NCBI GenBank assembly: GCA_026988445.1
Contig: JALSLF010000468.1
Span: 1-10,405, forward strand
DNA length: 10,405 nucleotides
Direction of reading: 5' to 3'
Source of the DNA: Bacteroidales bacterium
GTDB taxonomy: Bacteria; Bacteroidota; Bacteroidia; Bacteroidales; NBLH01
In this document: one piece after another, positions 1-5,258 of the stretch
Position numbering within the stretch: the stretch's first letter is position 1
How the letters are laid out: every line of letters starts with the position of its first letter
Position numbers and translations under genes: made by a program
Notes under the pieces: generated by a model
The model's database searches: none
What the model was told of the DNA's origin: nothing
The model's input: only the letters and a program-made list of their open reading frames with translations

Positions 1-1293
1 ATCAAAAAGCATATCGTAACGAATACCGCTACCTATAAAAATACGTTTGATACCGGGTATTTTGCTTGCTTTCTTGTATAAACCGGTTAAAGCACTATGG
101 TCGGTATTCAAATTTTTACAAATACTAGGCGATATGCACGAAGGGCGTTTACAGCTTTCACAAATGGATAAATCAATACCTTTCATTTTGTACATATTAG
201 CCGAGGGACCACCTAAATCAGAAATATTGCCCTTAAAATCCGGCATTTGTACAACTTTTTTCACTTCTTTAAGCACCGATTCTTCCGAACGGCTTTGCAC
301 AAATTTACCCTGATGCGCCGAAATGGTACAAAAACTGCAACCTCCAAAACATCCGCGATGAATATTTATCGAAAATTTGATCATTTCAAAAGCAGGAATT
401 GCCCCTTTATTACGATATTTCGGGTGCGGCATTCGTGTAAAAGGTAATTCATATATGGCATCCAACTCCTTTTGCTCCATGGGTGGAAAGGGTGGATTTA
501 CCACAATGGTTTCTTTACCGGCTTTTTGCGTAAGAATGCCTGCATCGCTCATTAAATTGGATTGTATTTCGATGGTTTTAAAATTTTGAGCAAATTTCTT
601 TTTATCATTCAAGCACTCTTGATGTGAAAAAAGTGGATGTATTTTTCTGTTTTCAGGATTGCTTATTTCTCTGTTACCAAGTAAATAAGCAGTTTGTGGG
701 ATATTAGTCAGCTCCTTCAATTGTTTTCCTGCTTTTATTTGTGTAATAATTTCCCGGACAGGCTTCTCTCCCATTCCGTACACTAATAAATCGGCTTTTG
801 TATCGATTAATATTCCCGGACGCAATTTATCCGACCAATAATCATAATGCGTTAATCGCCTAAGTGAAGCTTCTACACCGCCAAGTAAAACCGGCACATC
901 GGGAAACAAGTTTTTTAAGATAGTACAATATACAACACTGGCATAATCAGGACGGTAGGCACGTCTGCCACCGGGAGTATATGCATCATCGGAGCGTAAA
1001 CGCTTGTTGGCAGTATAATGGTTTACCATAGAATCCATATTTCCTGCCGTAACGGCAAAAAACAAATTAGGCTTCCCGAATTTTTTAAAATCGCGCAAGT
1101 CGTCTTGCCAATTAGGCTGGGGTACAATAGCTACACGTAGTCCTAAATTTTCCATTACACGAGCAATTACTGCCGCGCCAAATGAAGGGTGGTCGATATA
1201 GGCATCGCCGGTAAAAAGTACCACATCTACACTATCCCAGCCACGCTGCTTTGCATCTTTTACAGTTACCGGAAGAAAATTATCTGTATTCAA
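1..1293 (-). CDS. ygiQ: YgiQ-family radical SAM protein (UPF0313), 3' end outside the window
   Basis: The first 431 codons of a protein I recognise as YgiQ, a conserved radical SAM protein of unsettled function; family members are usually well over 600 residues, so the C-terminal part is missing at the window edge. The N-terminus (NTDNFLPVTVKDAKQRGWD, then FTGDAYIDHPSFG) is the typical family opening. A family block with LLGGVEASLRRLTHYDYWSD follows near residue 140. The radical SAM cluster motif RGCFGGCSFC supplies Cys315, Cys319 and Cys322 (CxxxCxxC), which should ligate a [4Fe-4S] cluster. The last visible residues are IKRIFIGSGIRYDMLFD. An in-frame TAA at 1321-1323 limits the start, and the only ordinary start codon between it and the conserved N-terminus is TTG at 1293. 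It lies downstream of a repeat-filled 1.3 kb gap and has its own -7 element at 1307-1314, so it is probably transcribed alone or as a first gene. Confidence 0.93.
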   Translation of the reverse strand, partial: MNTDNFLPVTVKDAKQRGWDSVDVVLFTGDAYIDHPSFGAAVIARVMENLGLRVAIVPQPNWQDDLRDFKKFGKPNLFFAVTAGNMDSMVNHYTANKRLRSDDAYTPGGRRAYRPDYASVVYCTILKNLFPDVPVLLGGVEASLRRLTHYDYWSDKLRPGILIDTKADLLVYGMGEKPVREIITQIKAGKQLKELTNIPQTAYLLGNREISNPENRKIHPLFSHQECLNDKKKFAQNFKTIEIQSNLMSDAGILTQKAGKETIVVNPPFPPMEQKELDAIYELPFTRMPHPKYRNKGAIPAFEMIKFSINIHRGCFGGCSFCTISAHQGKFVQSRSEESVLKEVKKVVQMPDFKGNISDLGGPSANMYKMKGIDLSICESCKRPSCISPSICKNLNTDHSALTGLYKKASKIPGIKRIFIGSGIRYDMLFD

Positions 1294-1306
1294 AATATTT
1301 TTTTTA

Positions 1307-1314
1307 CAAAGATA
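1307..1314 (-). promoter_or_regulatory. Bacteroidota -7 element for ygiQ
   Basis: Read on the minus strand this is TATCTTTG, an exact match to TAnnTTTG. No TTTG was found at the expected -33 distance. If active, transcription would start only about 6-9 bases before the TTG start at 1293, giving an almost leaderless mRNA. Confidence 0.45.
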
Positions 1315-1381
1315 ATATTTTTATGCTATTGTTGATGATCGTATTTTTATCGCTGACAGTGTTTGAAATCCGGTCGTGGAG

Positions 1382-1424
1382 TTTTTGACTTGACAATGTG
1401 CGAAGCTCCTGTCAAGGTCTTTGT
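1382..1424. repeat. Hairpin repeat TTGACA...TGTCAA, copy 1
   Basis: Closely similar to 1979-2020 over about 43 bases. It contains the inverted arms TTGACA (1390-1395) and TGTCAA (1410-1415) around a conserved loop GTGCGAAGCTCC. In both copies the segment follows a T-run and GACT. Confidence 0.7.
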
Positions 1425-1483
1425 GTTTAAAATTATTGTAATTCCTTAAATCCGCAACTATCTTCTACTTCAAAGCCAATACC

Positions 1484-1503
1484 ATGTCCGACTTCTGGCG
1501 GAT
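1484..1503 (-). repeat. About 20-bp mini-element, copy 1 (variant)
   Basis: Minus-strand sequence ATCCGCCAGAAGTCGGACAT, a variant of the exact 19-mer at 1917-1935. It interrupts the left arm of the long inverted repeat; the right arm lacks it at the corresponding site near 1601-1605. Confidence 0.65.
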
Positions 1504-1542
1504 GCACGTCATTATTGGGAATGCTCGTTTTTCGATACTCAC

Positions 1543-1562
1543 CATCCGCCAGCTGGCGGATG
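1543..1562. repeat. Perfect 20-bp palindrome built from mini-element ends
   Basis: CATCCGCCAGCTGGCGGATG is its own reverse complement. Each half begins with the ATCCGCC end of the mini-element, so it reads as two element ends head to head, at the exact centre of the long inverted repeat. Confidence 0.75.
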
Positions 1563-1718
1563 TCTGCGTGTCTCAAAACTGCGCTACACCAATACTAACG
1601 CACATTTTGGCTTTTCGCTACGAACATAGCTGTGGTTTTAAGGTAATTTTTTAAATATTTTACAATTATTTTAATGGGAAATATAAACTCGGTTTACACC
1701 AATTGTCAAACAAGTTTA

Positions 1719-1733
1719 AATATCTACGATATT
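1719..1733. repeat. ATC-TAC-GAT hairpin, covariant copy
   Basis: AATATC-TAC-GATATT: a 6-bp stem with the trinucleotide loop TAC, followed by a T-run and GACTT. Compared with the copies at 1847 and 1964, the C:G pair in the stem is replaced by T:A on both sides, so pairing is preserved. Confidence 0.6.
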
Positions 1734-1770
1734 TTTGACTTTAACCACAAAAAATACTTAGGACACAAAC

Positions 1771-1788
1771 CTGCCGGTAGTCGAACAT
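1771..1788 (+). repeat. About 20-bp mini-element, degenerate copy
   Basis: CTGCCGGTAGTCGAACAT matches the core CCGCCGGTAGTCGGACA with a few changes. It sits immediately before the first copy of the 76-bp direct repeat. Confidence 0.55.
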
Positions 1789-1791
1789 GGT

Positions 1792-1865
1792 TTGCCCGCG
1801 GTAAATGATTTATCCGCAGATGAACGCTAATTAACGCAGATGTTTGAACATCTACGATGTTTTTG
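1792..1865. repeat. Direct repeat unit A (uninterrupted)
   Basis: The unit runs TTGCC.GCGG, then TTTATCCGCAGAT, then GAAC.CTAAT..ACGCAGAT, and ends in the AACATC-TAC-GATGTT hairpin (1847-1861) plus a T-run. The unit at 1890-1982 has the same order, but with a 20-bp insertion after CGCAGAT. Confidence 0.7.
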
Positions 1866-1889
1866 TTTGAGATTAAGAGAATTAAGTTT

Positions 1890-1982
1890 TGCCTGCGGCA
1901 AGGGTTTTATCCGCAGATCCGCCGGTAGTCGGACACGTGAACACTAATATACGCAGATATTTAAACATCTACGATGTTTTTT
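1890..1982. repeat. Direct repeat unit B (interrupted by the mini-element)
   Basis: Same module order as 1792-1865, with about 20 extra bases between CGCAGAT and GAACACTAAT. The inserted bases are the mini-element at 1917-1935. It ends in the AACATC-TAC-GATGTT hairpin (1964-1978) and runs straight into hairpin repeat copy 2. Confidence 0.7.
1917..1935 (+). repeat. 19-bp mini-element, consensus copy
   Basis: ATCCGCCGGTAGTCGGACA. It is identical, in reverse orientation, to 2492-2510. Its absence from the otherwise parallel unit A defines an insert of 20 bp with a one-base ambiguity (T) at the junction. Confidence 0.75.
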
Positions 1983-2020
1983 GACTTGACAGCGTGCGTA
2001 GCTCCTGTCAATGTTCTTTT
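1979..2020. repeat. Hairpin repeat TTGACAG...CTGTCAA, copy 2
   Basis: Second copy of the 1382-1424 repeat. The arms TTGACAG (1986-1992) and CTGTCAA (2005-2011) form a 7-bp stem, longer by one pair than in copy 1. The loop differs by only a few bases. Confidence 0.7.
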
Positions 2021-2050
2021 TAGGTAGGAGTTTTCTTTTTTTTACAAGAA

Positions 2051-2300
2051 AAAAACGTTGTGAGGTATTGAAGAGAAAAAAATGTTGTTAGATGTTGATG
2101 CAAAAAAAATATTTGGTGCTATCTGCTCAAACACTGTCAGGTGACTAAACACGCTGAGAGGTTTATGTGTGGGAAGAAAAGAAACTCTGTCAGGTGCTGG
2201 CGCAAAAAAAACATTCTGTACTATCGGTTTAAACACTGTCAGGTGCATACGCACACTGACAGGTTTAGGTGGTGGTGTTTGCGCAGGCTGGCAGGTTTTG
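2051..2300. repeat. Degenerate 102-bp tandem repeat (about 2.4 units) with CTGTCAGGTG motifs
   Basis: A poly-A block (GCAAAAAAA) recurs at 2100 and 2202. The motif C.CTGWCAGGT recurs at 2132, 2185, 2234, 2254 and 2287, with a weaker form at 2152. Each motif in one unit has a partner exactly 102 bases away (2132/2234, 2152/2254, 2185/2287). The leftmost partial unit is the most degraded. 102 is a multiple of three and the minus strand stays open across all units from 2356 to 2042. That frame begins with TTG, is low in complexity, resembles no protein I know, and is not called as a gene. Confidence 0.7.
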
Positions 2301-2310
2301 GGTTGCACCG

Positions 2311-2470
2311 GACTTGATGTGAGCTTGCGGCAGGGATTGCAGCGGATAGCCCGCAAGCCGTAAAAGCTACAAAACCCGCCGGAAAAGAGCGACCAACGGA
2401 AGCTACTTTGCCGGCGTTTGGTTTTGTGTTTTTAGGGCTGAGGACTATGAGCGGAAAGCCCGTAGCCGCC
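2311..2470. other. Structured repeat element with twin AGCGGAWAGCCCG hairpins
   Basis: Three stems can be drawn. GCTTGCGG (2323-2330) pairs with CCGCAAGC (2351-2358). ACAAAACC plus CGCCGG (2369-2382) pairs with CCGGCG plus GGTTTTGT (2411-2427), leaving a three-base TTT bulge. GGGCT (2435-2439) pairs with AGCCC (2457-2461). The first and third hairpins share nearly the same 3' half, AGCGGATAGCCCG and AGCGGAAAGCCCG. I recall similar AGCGGATAGCCCG sequences from intergenic regions of other Bacteroidota, but I could not verify this. It could be a non-coding RNA or a mobile structured repeat; no function is claimed. Confidence 0.5.
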
Positions 2471-2476
2471 CAAGAA

Positions 2477-2585
2477 GAAATGATTGAAACTTGTCCGACT
2501 ACCGGCGGATGAAAGAATGAAGGAATGATTGAACGAGGGAATGATTGGATACGATAATGGATGAGTGGATGAAAAAATGATTGAA
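2477..2585. repeat. Degenerate AATGATTGA repeats
   Basis: AATGATTG recurs at about 2479, 2524, 2540 and 2577, with further GAATGAA and GGATGA variants in between, resembling a decayed minisatellite. The exact reverse copy of the mini-element (2492-2510) lies inside it. Confidence 0.5.
2492..2510 (-). repeat. 19-bp mini-element, exact inverted copy
   Basis: TGTCCGACTACCGGCGGAT is the exact reverse complement of 1917-1935. It is embedded in the AATGATTGA repeats. Confidence 0.75.
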
Positions 2586-2599
2586 TTGTTGTATAAATT

Positions 2600-2616
2600 A
2601 TTTACAGTCTGTAAAT
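2600..2616. promoter_or_regulatory. 17-bp perfect dyad downstream of the TonB-plug gene
   Basis: ATTTACAG-T-CTGTAAAT, a perfect 8-bp dyad around one base, 15 bp after the stop codon at 2632-2634. With a 5-base loop it would leave a weak 6-bp stem, so it may be a poor terminator or a protein-binding dyad. The sequence alone does not decide. Confidence 0.35.
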
Positions 2617-2631
2617 GAGTTTGTGGTATCG

Positions 2632-5022
2632 CTATTTAATTACTTTGTAATTAAGGATTGTTGTGCCGATTTTTCCGTTTTCGGACATTCCCTCAATAAT
2701 GATTTCAAATTCACCGCCGGTATCGGAAGTGTAAAATTCAATTTTTGCATTGCCCAATGCATCGGTTTGTACATCAGGATTCCAATAGACTGCAATACGA
2801 TTATCGGGCTTATCGTAGTTTTGTCCGGCTTTATATTTGGGACTGTAAAAAGTTCGCGGTGTATGATAGCCGAGCATTTTGAAATGAAATTCACCGCGCT
2901 TGTAAAAATAACCGCGTTTTGTGTAAACGGCTATTACTCCGTTTGAACCCCGTGAACCGTAGATTGCCGCAGAGGGTCCTTTGAGAATTTCTACTCTATC
3001 CACATCGTTTACATTAACCGATTGTATGGCATCAAATGAGGTAACTACTCCGTCGATTAAATACAGTGGGTCGTTGCTTAACATTATACTGTTGGGTCCA
3101 CGTATCATTGCACCGTTTTGACCAATACTTAATCCGGGAACTTTCCCGCGCAAGGCTTCCATTACTGATGTGTAGCCCGAATAATGTGCATCGTTAAAGT
3201 AGATTACTTGATCGGCTTTGCCATGCAGCTTAAAATCTTTCGGAACATTAGGGTCTTCCTCTTCTTTGGGCAGCGGGCGGTATTCTATTTTATGCTTTAC
3301 CAGCAAACTGTCGGTAAAATAGCCGGTATATGGATTAAAATTTACTCCTATATCTTTATCTTGGTCTAAATGCACCATAATATTTTTTTTGCCGTAGCGC
3401 GACCTGAATTCTAAAAGTACATCTAAAGTATCGCTATAATCAAGATTATTGAATGAAAATCTTCCTTTTTTATCGGCTCGAGTTTTATAAACATCGTTGT
3501 AGCGGTTTAAAAAGGTAAGCTGTATGCTTGCATATTTTGCCGATATATCAAAAACATATTTTGTGAGCCTTCCGCTTATACTTATCAGGTGTTCAAGCGG
3601 AAAATCGGGCTCAGACAAAGTATCGCTCAATATTTCTTCCCAGCGAAATTTTCGCCATGCTTGGGTCATTAGCAATATATCCAAGTTTTTGGGGGCATCG
3701 GCTGCATCGGAAAAATAATATCCGGGTTGCTCAATCGTCCCACGAACATCGGATGTTAAGAGTAATGAGCTGATTATATTTGTGTTGTGGTAGTTTTGCT
3801 TTAAAACTTGTTGTTTCAAGTTTACGGAAACAGAAAGGTTTGCAGAAAGCGGTTTTCCTGATTTATCTTGGGTGTGGATATTTATTTCTACTTTTTGTCG
3901 TCTTAAAAATTTATTTTTATTCAGTTTTGCATCAATATTCATAAAATCGTGATGATTTATAAAAACAAGTCGTTCGCATTGTGCTTTTCCGTAGCCATCG
4001 AAAAGAGTAATTTGACTTATTCCCGTAGGGAATAAATTTTGGGGTATTTTTATTTTAAGTTCATTTTTTTCAAAGCGTAAAGTGGTACTAAAGCATAATT
4101 TTCCGCCGGTTTGCGCAAAAATATAGGCGGTTTTTGCTATGGGGTCGTTAAAAAATTTTTTATTGGTATTGATTTTTAACCATAAGTATTGATTGCCGTT
4201 TTGCTCAACTTGTAAGGTGTATCCTTTTTTTAAAATATCGGGCAGCTTAAATTTACCATAATCTTTGCCTTGATAGTTGACTATTGCATAATATCCCTTT
4301 TCTTGTTCGGGGACAAATTCAAAAAACCCCATACCAAGGTGCGTACTTTTAAACTCGCAAACTTTTTTGCCTTTTTGTGTGTAAAGTGTAGCTTGGATTT
4401 TTATTCCTTTACCTGTATTATCAATGGCTTTAAAAGCAAGCCGGCTCTTTAAACCTTGTACTAAATTACCGCCTTCGGGAAAAAATTGTAAATCAATATT
4501 CAGGGCTTGTCGTGTTAAGGATTTTGCTTTACGGTGCATATCTTTATTGTAATATAACTTTTCGGGATGTATTATGCTGAATTTTTTTGTAAAAAGATAT
4601 TCTAAACCGTAGTTTTTCATATTACGAGTGTAGGCTCTTATTTGATATACACCGGTTTTGAGGGTATCGTGCATCGGAAAATCGCCATGTGCCAAACCGT
4701 TTTTTAGTTTTAATAATTGTTGCATAAAAACGGTTTTCTCCGGAGAAATTAATTCTACATATAAATTTGTACTTATCGTATCAGGTTTTTGGTATTTTGA
4801 ATTGAAAAGATAGGCTTTGTACCAAAAACGTTCCTGTGTATAAAACTCATTACGGTTAAGTTGTAGATAAACTTTTTGTTGGGGAATTGTTTGGGTATAT
4901 TGATTAAAACGTTCGGTAATAAATTGAAACCAGTAATCGTTTTGTTTCGGCAGTATCATAAATCCCGAAAAGGAAATGAATATAATGCTAAAAACAATGT
5001 ATGTTTTTTTTATGTTTTTCAC
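2632..5022 (-). CDS. Exported macroglobulin-like/TonB-plug domain protein, no beta-barrel
   Basis: A 796-residue protein with an N-terminal hydrophobic segment (about residues 6-24) consistent with export. Residues about 50-145 match the MG2-type macroglobulin domain (VYLQLNRNEFYTQERFWYKA, later YVELISPEK and GVYQIRAYT). Residues about 480-555 look like a carboxypeptidase-regulatory-like beta domain (KKGRFSFNNL). Residues about 619-704 form a TonB-receptor plug (ALRGKVPGLSI, YLIDGVV, DVDRVEILKGPSAAIYGSRG). The C-terminus (VYWNPDVQTDALGNAKIEFYTSD) is another macroglobulin-like segment. The outer-membrane barrel of true receptors is absent, which is normal for this Bacteroidota family. Its exact role is unknown; a periplasmic or envelope function in processing or transport is an inference. 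An in-frame stop lies just upstream and no ATG precedes the signal segment, so the start is GTG at 5022. A 236-bp gap separates it from the nuclease gene upstream. Confidence 0.88.
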   Translation of the reverse strand: MKNIKKTYIVFSIIFISFSGFMILPKQNDYWFQFITERFNQYTQTIPQQKVYLQLNRNEFYTQERFWYKAYLFNSKYQKPDTISTNLYVELISPEKTVFMQQLLKLKNGLAHGDFPMHDTLKTGVYQIRAYTRNMKNYGLEYLFTKKFSIIHPEKLYYNKDMHRKAKSLTRQALNIDLQFFPEGGNLVQGLKSRLAFKAIDNTGKGIKIQATLYTQKGKKVCEFKSTHLGMGFFEFVPEQEKGYYAIVNYQGKDYGKFKLPDILKKGYTLQVEQNGNQYLWLKINTNKKFFNDPIAKTAYIFAQTGGKLCFSTTLRFEKNELKIKIPQNLFPTGISQITLFDGYGKAQCERLVFINHHDFMNIDAKLNKNKFLRRQKVEINIHTQDKSGKPLSANLSVSVNLKQQVLKQNYHNTNIISSLLLTSDVRGTIEQPGYYFSDAADAPKNLDILLMTQAWRKFRWEEILSDTLSEPDFPLEHLISISGRLTKYVFDISAKYASIQLTFLNRYNDVYKTRADKKGRFSFNNLDYSDTLDVLLEFRSRYGKKNIMVHLDQDKDIGVNFNPYTGYFTDSLLVKHKIEYRPLPKEEEDPNVPKDFKLHGKADQVIYFNDAHYSGYTSVMEALRGKVPGLSIGQNGAMIRGPNSIMLSNDPLYLIDGVVTSFDAIQSVNVNDVDRVEILKGPSAAIYGSRGSNGVIAVYTKRGYFYKRGEFHFKMLGYHTPRTFYSPKYKAGQNYDKPDNRIAVYWNPDVQTDALGNAKIEFYTSDTGGEFEIIIEGMSENGKIGTTILNYKVIK

Positions 5023-5118
5023 GATTAAGTGGTTTTAATTTTTATAGTTAAGGATATGCGTATCTACTTATTTACAATTATTTAAACAATAATATTTCTA
5101 TTCATTGCAAATTGTTTG

Positions 5119-5182
5119 ATACCATTGGCAAGATGGTATATTAGGTTTTCAAAATACCAATTTTTTATTTCTCTATGGTATT
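5119..5182. repeat. Two adjacent ATACCA/TGGTAT hairpins
   Basis: ATACCAT (5119-5125) pairs with ATGGTAT (5133-5139) across 7 bases. AATACCA (5153-5159) pairs with TGGTATT (5176-5182) across 16 bases. The arms are interchangeable between the two hairpins. They lie in the 236-bp gap after the nuclease gene; neither has a T-run on the minus-strand 3' side, so a terminator role is doubtful and a regulator-binding role is possible. Confidence 0.35.
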
Positions 5183-5258
5183 TATTTATAGTTCAAATAC
5201 TCATACAGTACTTTACATCCATATTATTATATAGTATCTTATTGACATCTCAATTTTG

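Larger units (their letters stand above)
1424..1680. repeat. Long imperfect inverted repeat with perfect palindromic centre
   Basis: The reverse complement of the left arm (about 1424-1541) aligns with the right arm (about 1566-1680). Shared blocks, in order from the centre outwards, are CCAATA.T.ACG, then TTGGCTTT, then GAA.ATAG.TG.GG.TTTAAGG, then TTACAAT.ATTTTAA. The left arm carries an extra block of about 21 bp (1484-1503) and the right arm an extra AT-rich stretch near 1645-1660. The centre is the perfect palindrome CATCCGCCAGCTGGCGGATG at 1543-1562. The arms are too diverged to be a fresh duplication. No terminal features of a known MITE family were recognised. Confidence 0.7.
1294..2631. 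other. Gene-free repeat mosaic between ygiQ and the TonB-plug gene
   Basis: I see no credible gene in these 1.34 kb. Most of the stretch is accounted for by repeats of several families, annotated individually: a long inverted repeat (1424-1680), short hairpins (1390-1415, 1719-1733, 1847-1861, 1964-1978, 1986-2011), a direct repeat (1792-1982), a 102-bp tandem repeat (about 2051-2300), a structured element (2311-2470) and a minisatellite-like stretch (2477-2585). Local base composition is visibly more GC-rich in several of these units than in the flanking genes. No transposase or recombinase fragment was recognised, so whatever spread these repeats would have to act in trans. Confidence 0.8.

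Noticed and set aside
47..589. Short plus-strand open frames opposite ygiQ
   Set aside because: The opposite strand encodes a convincing, conserved radical SAM protein across the whole interval, so these are antisense artefacts.
2042..2356. A 104-codon open frame on the minus strand
   Set aside because: It starts with TTG, consists mostly of the 102-bp tandem repeat read in a hydrophobic low-complexity frame, has no recognisable domain or promoter, and overlaps the structured repeat element. I treat it as non-coding.
2169..2363. A 64-codon open frame on the plus strand
   Set aside because: It lies wholly inside the tandem repeat and structured element; the glycine-rich product resembles nothing known.
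1321..2600. A degenerate insertion sequence
   Set aside because: No transposase-like peptide, no terminal inverted repeats enclosing a coding body, and no target duplication were found. The signals are short repeats of different families.
2600..2616. Intrinsic terminator for the TonB-plug gene
   Set aside because: The dyad has a one-base centre; with a realistic loop only six AT-rich pairs remain and no T-run follows on the minus strand.
2632..5022. A complete TonB-dependent outer-membrane receptor
   Set aside because: The plug domain lies near the C-terminus and is followed by fewer than 100 residues, so there is no room for a 22-strand barrel.
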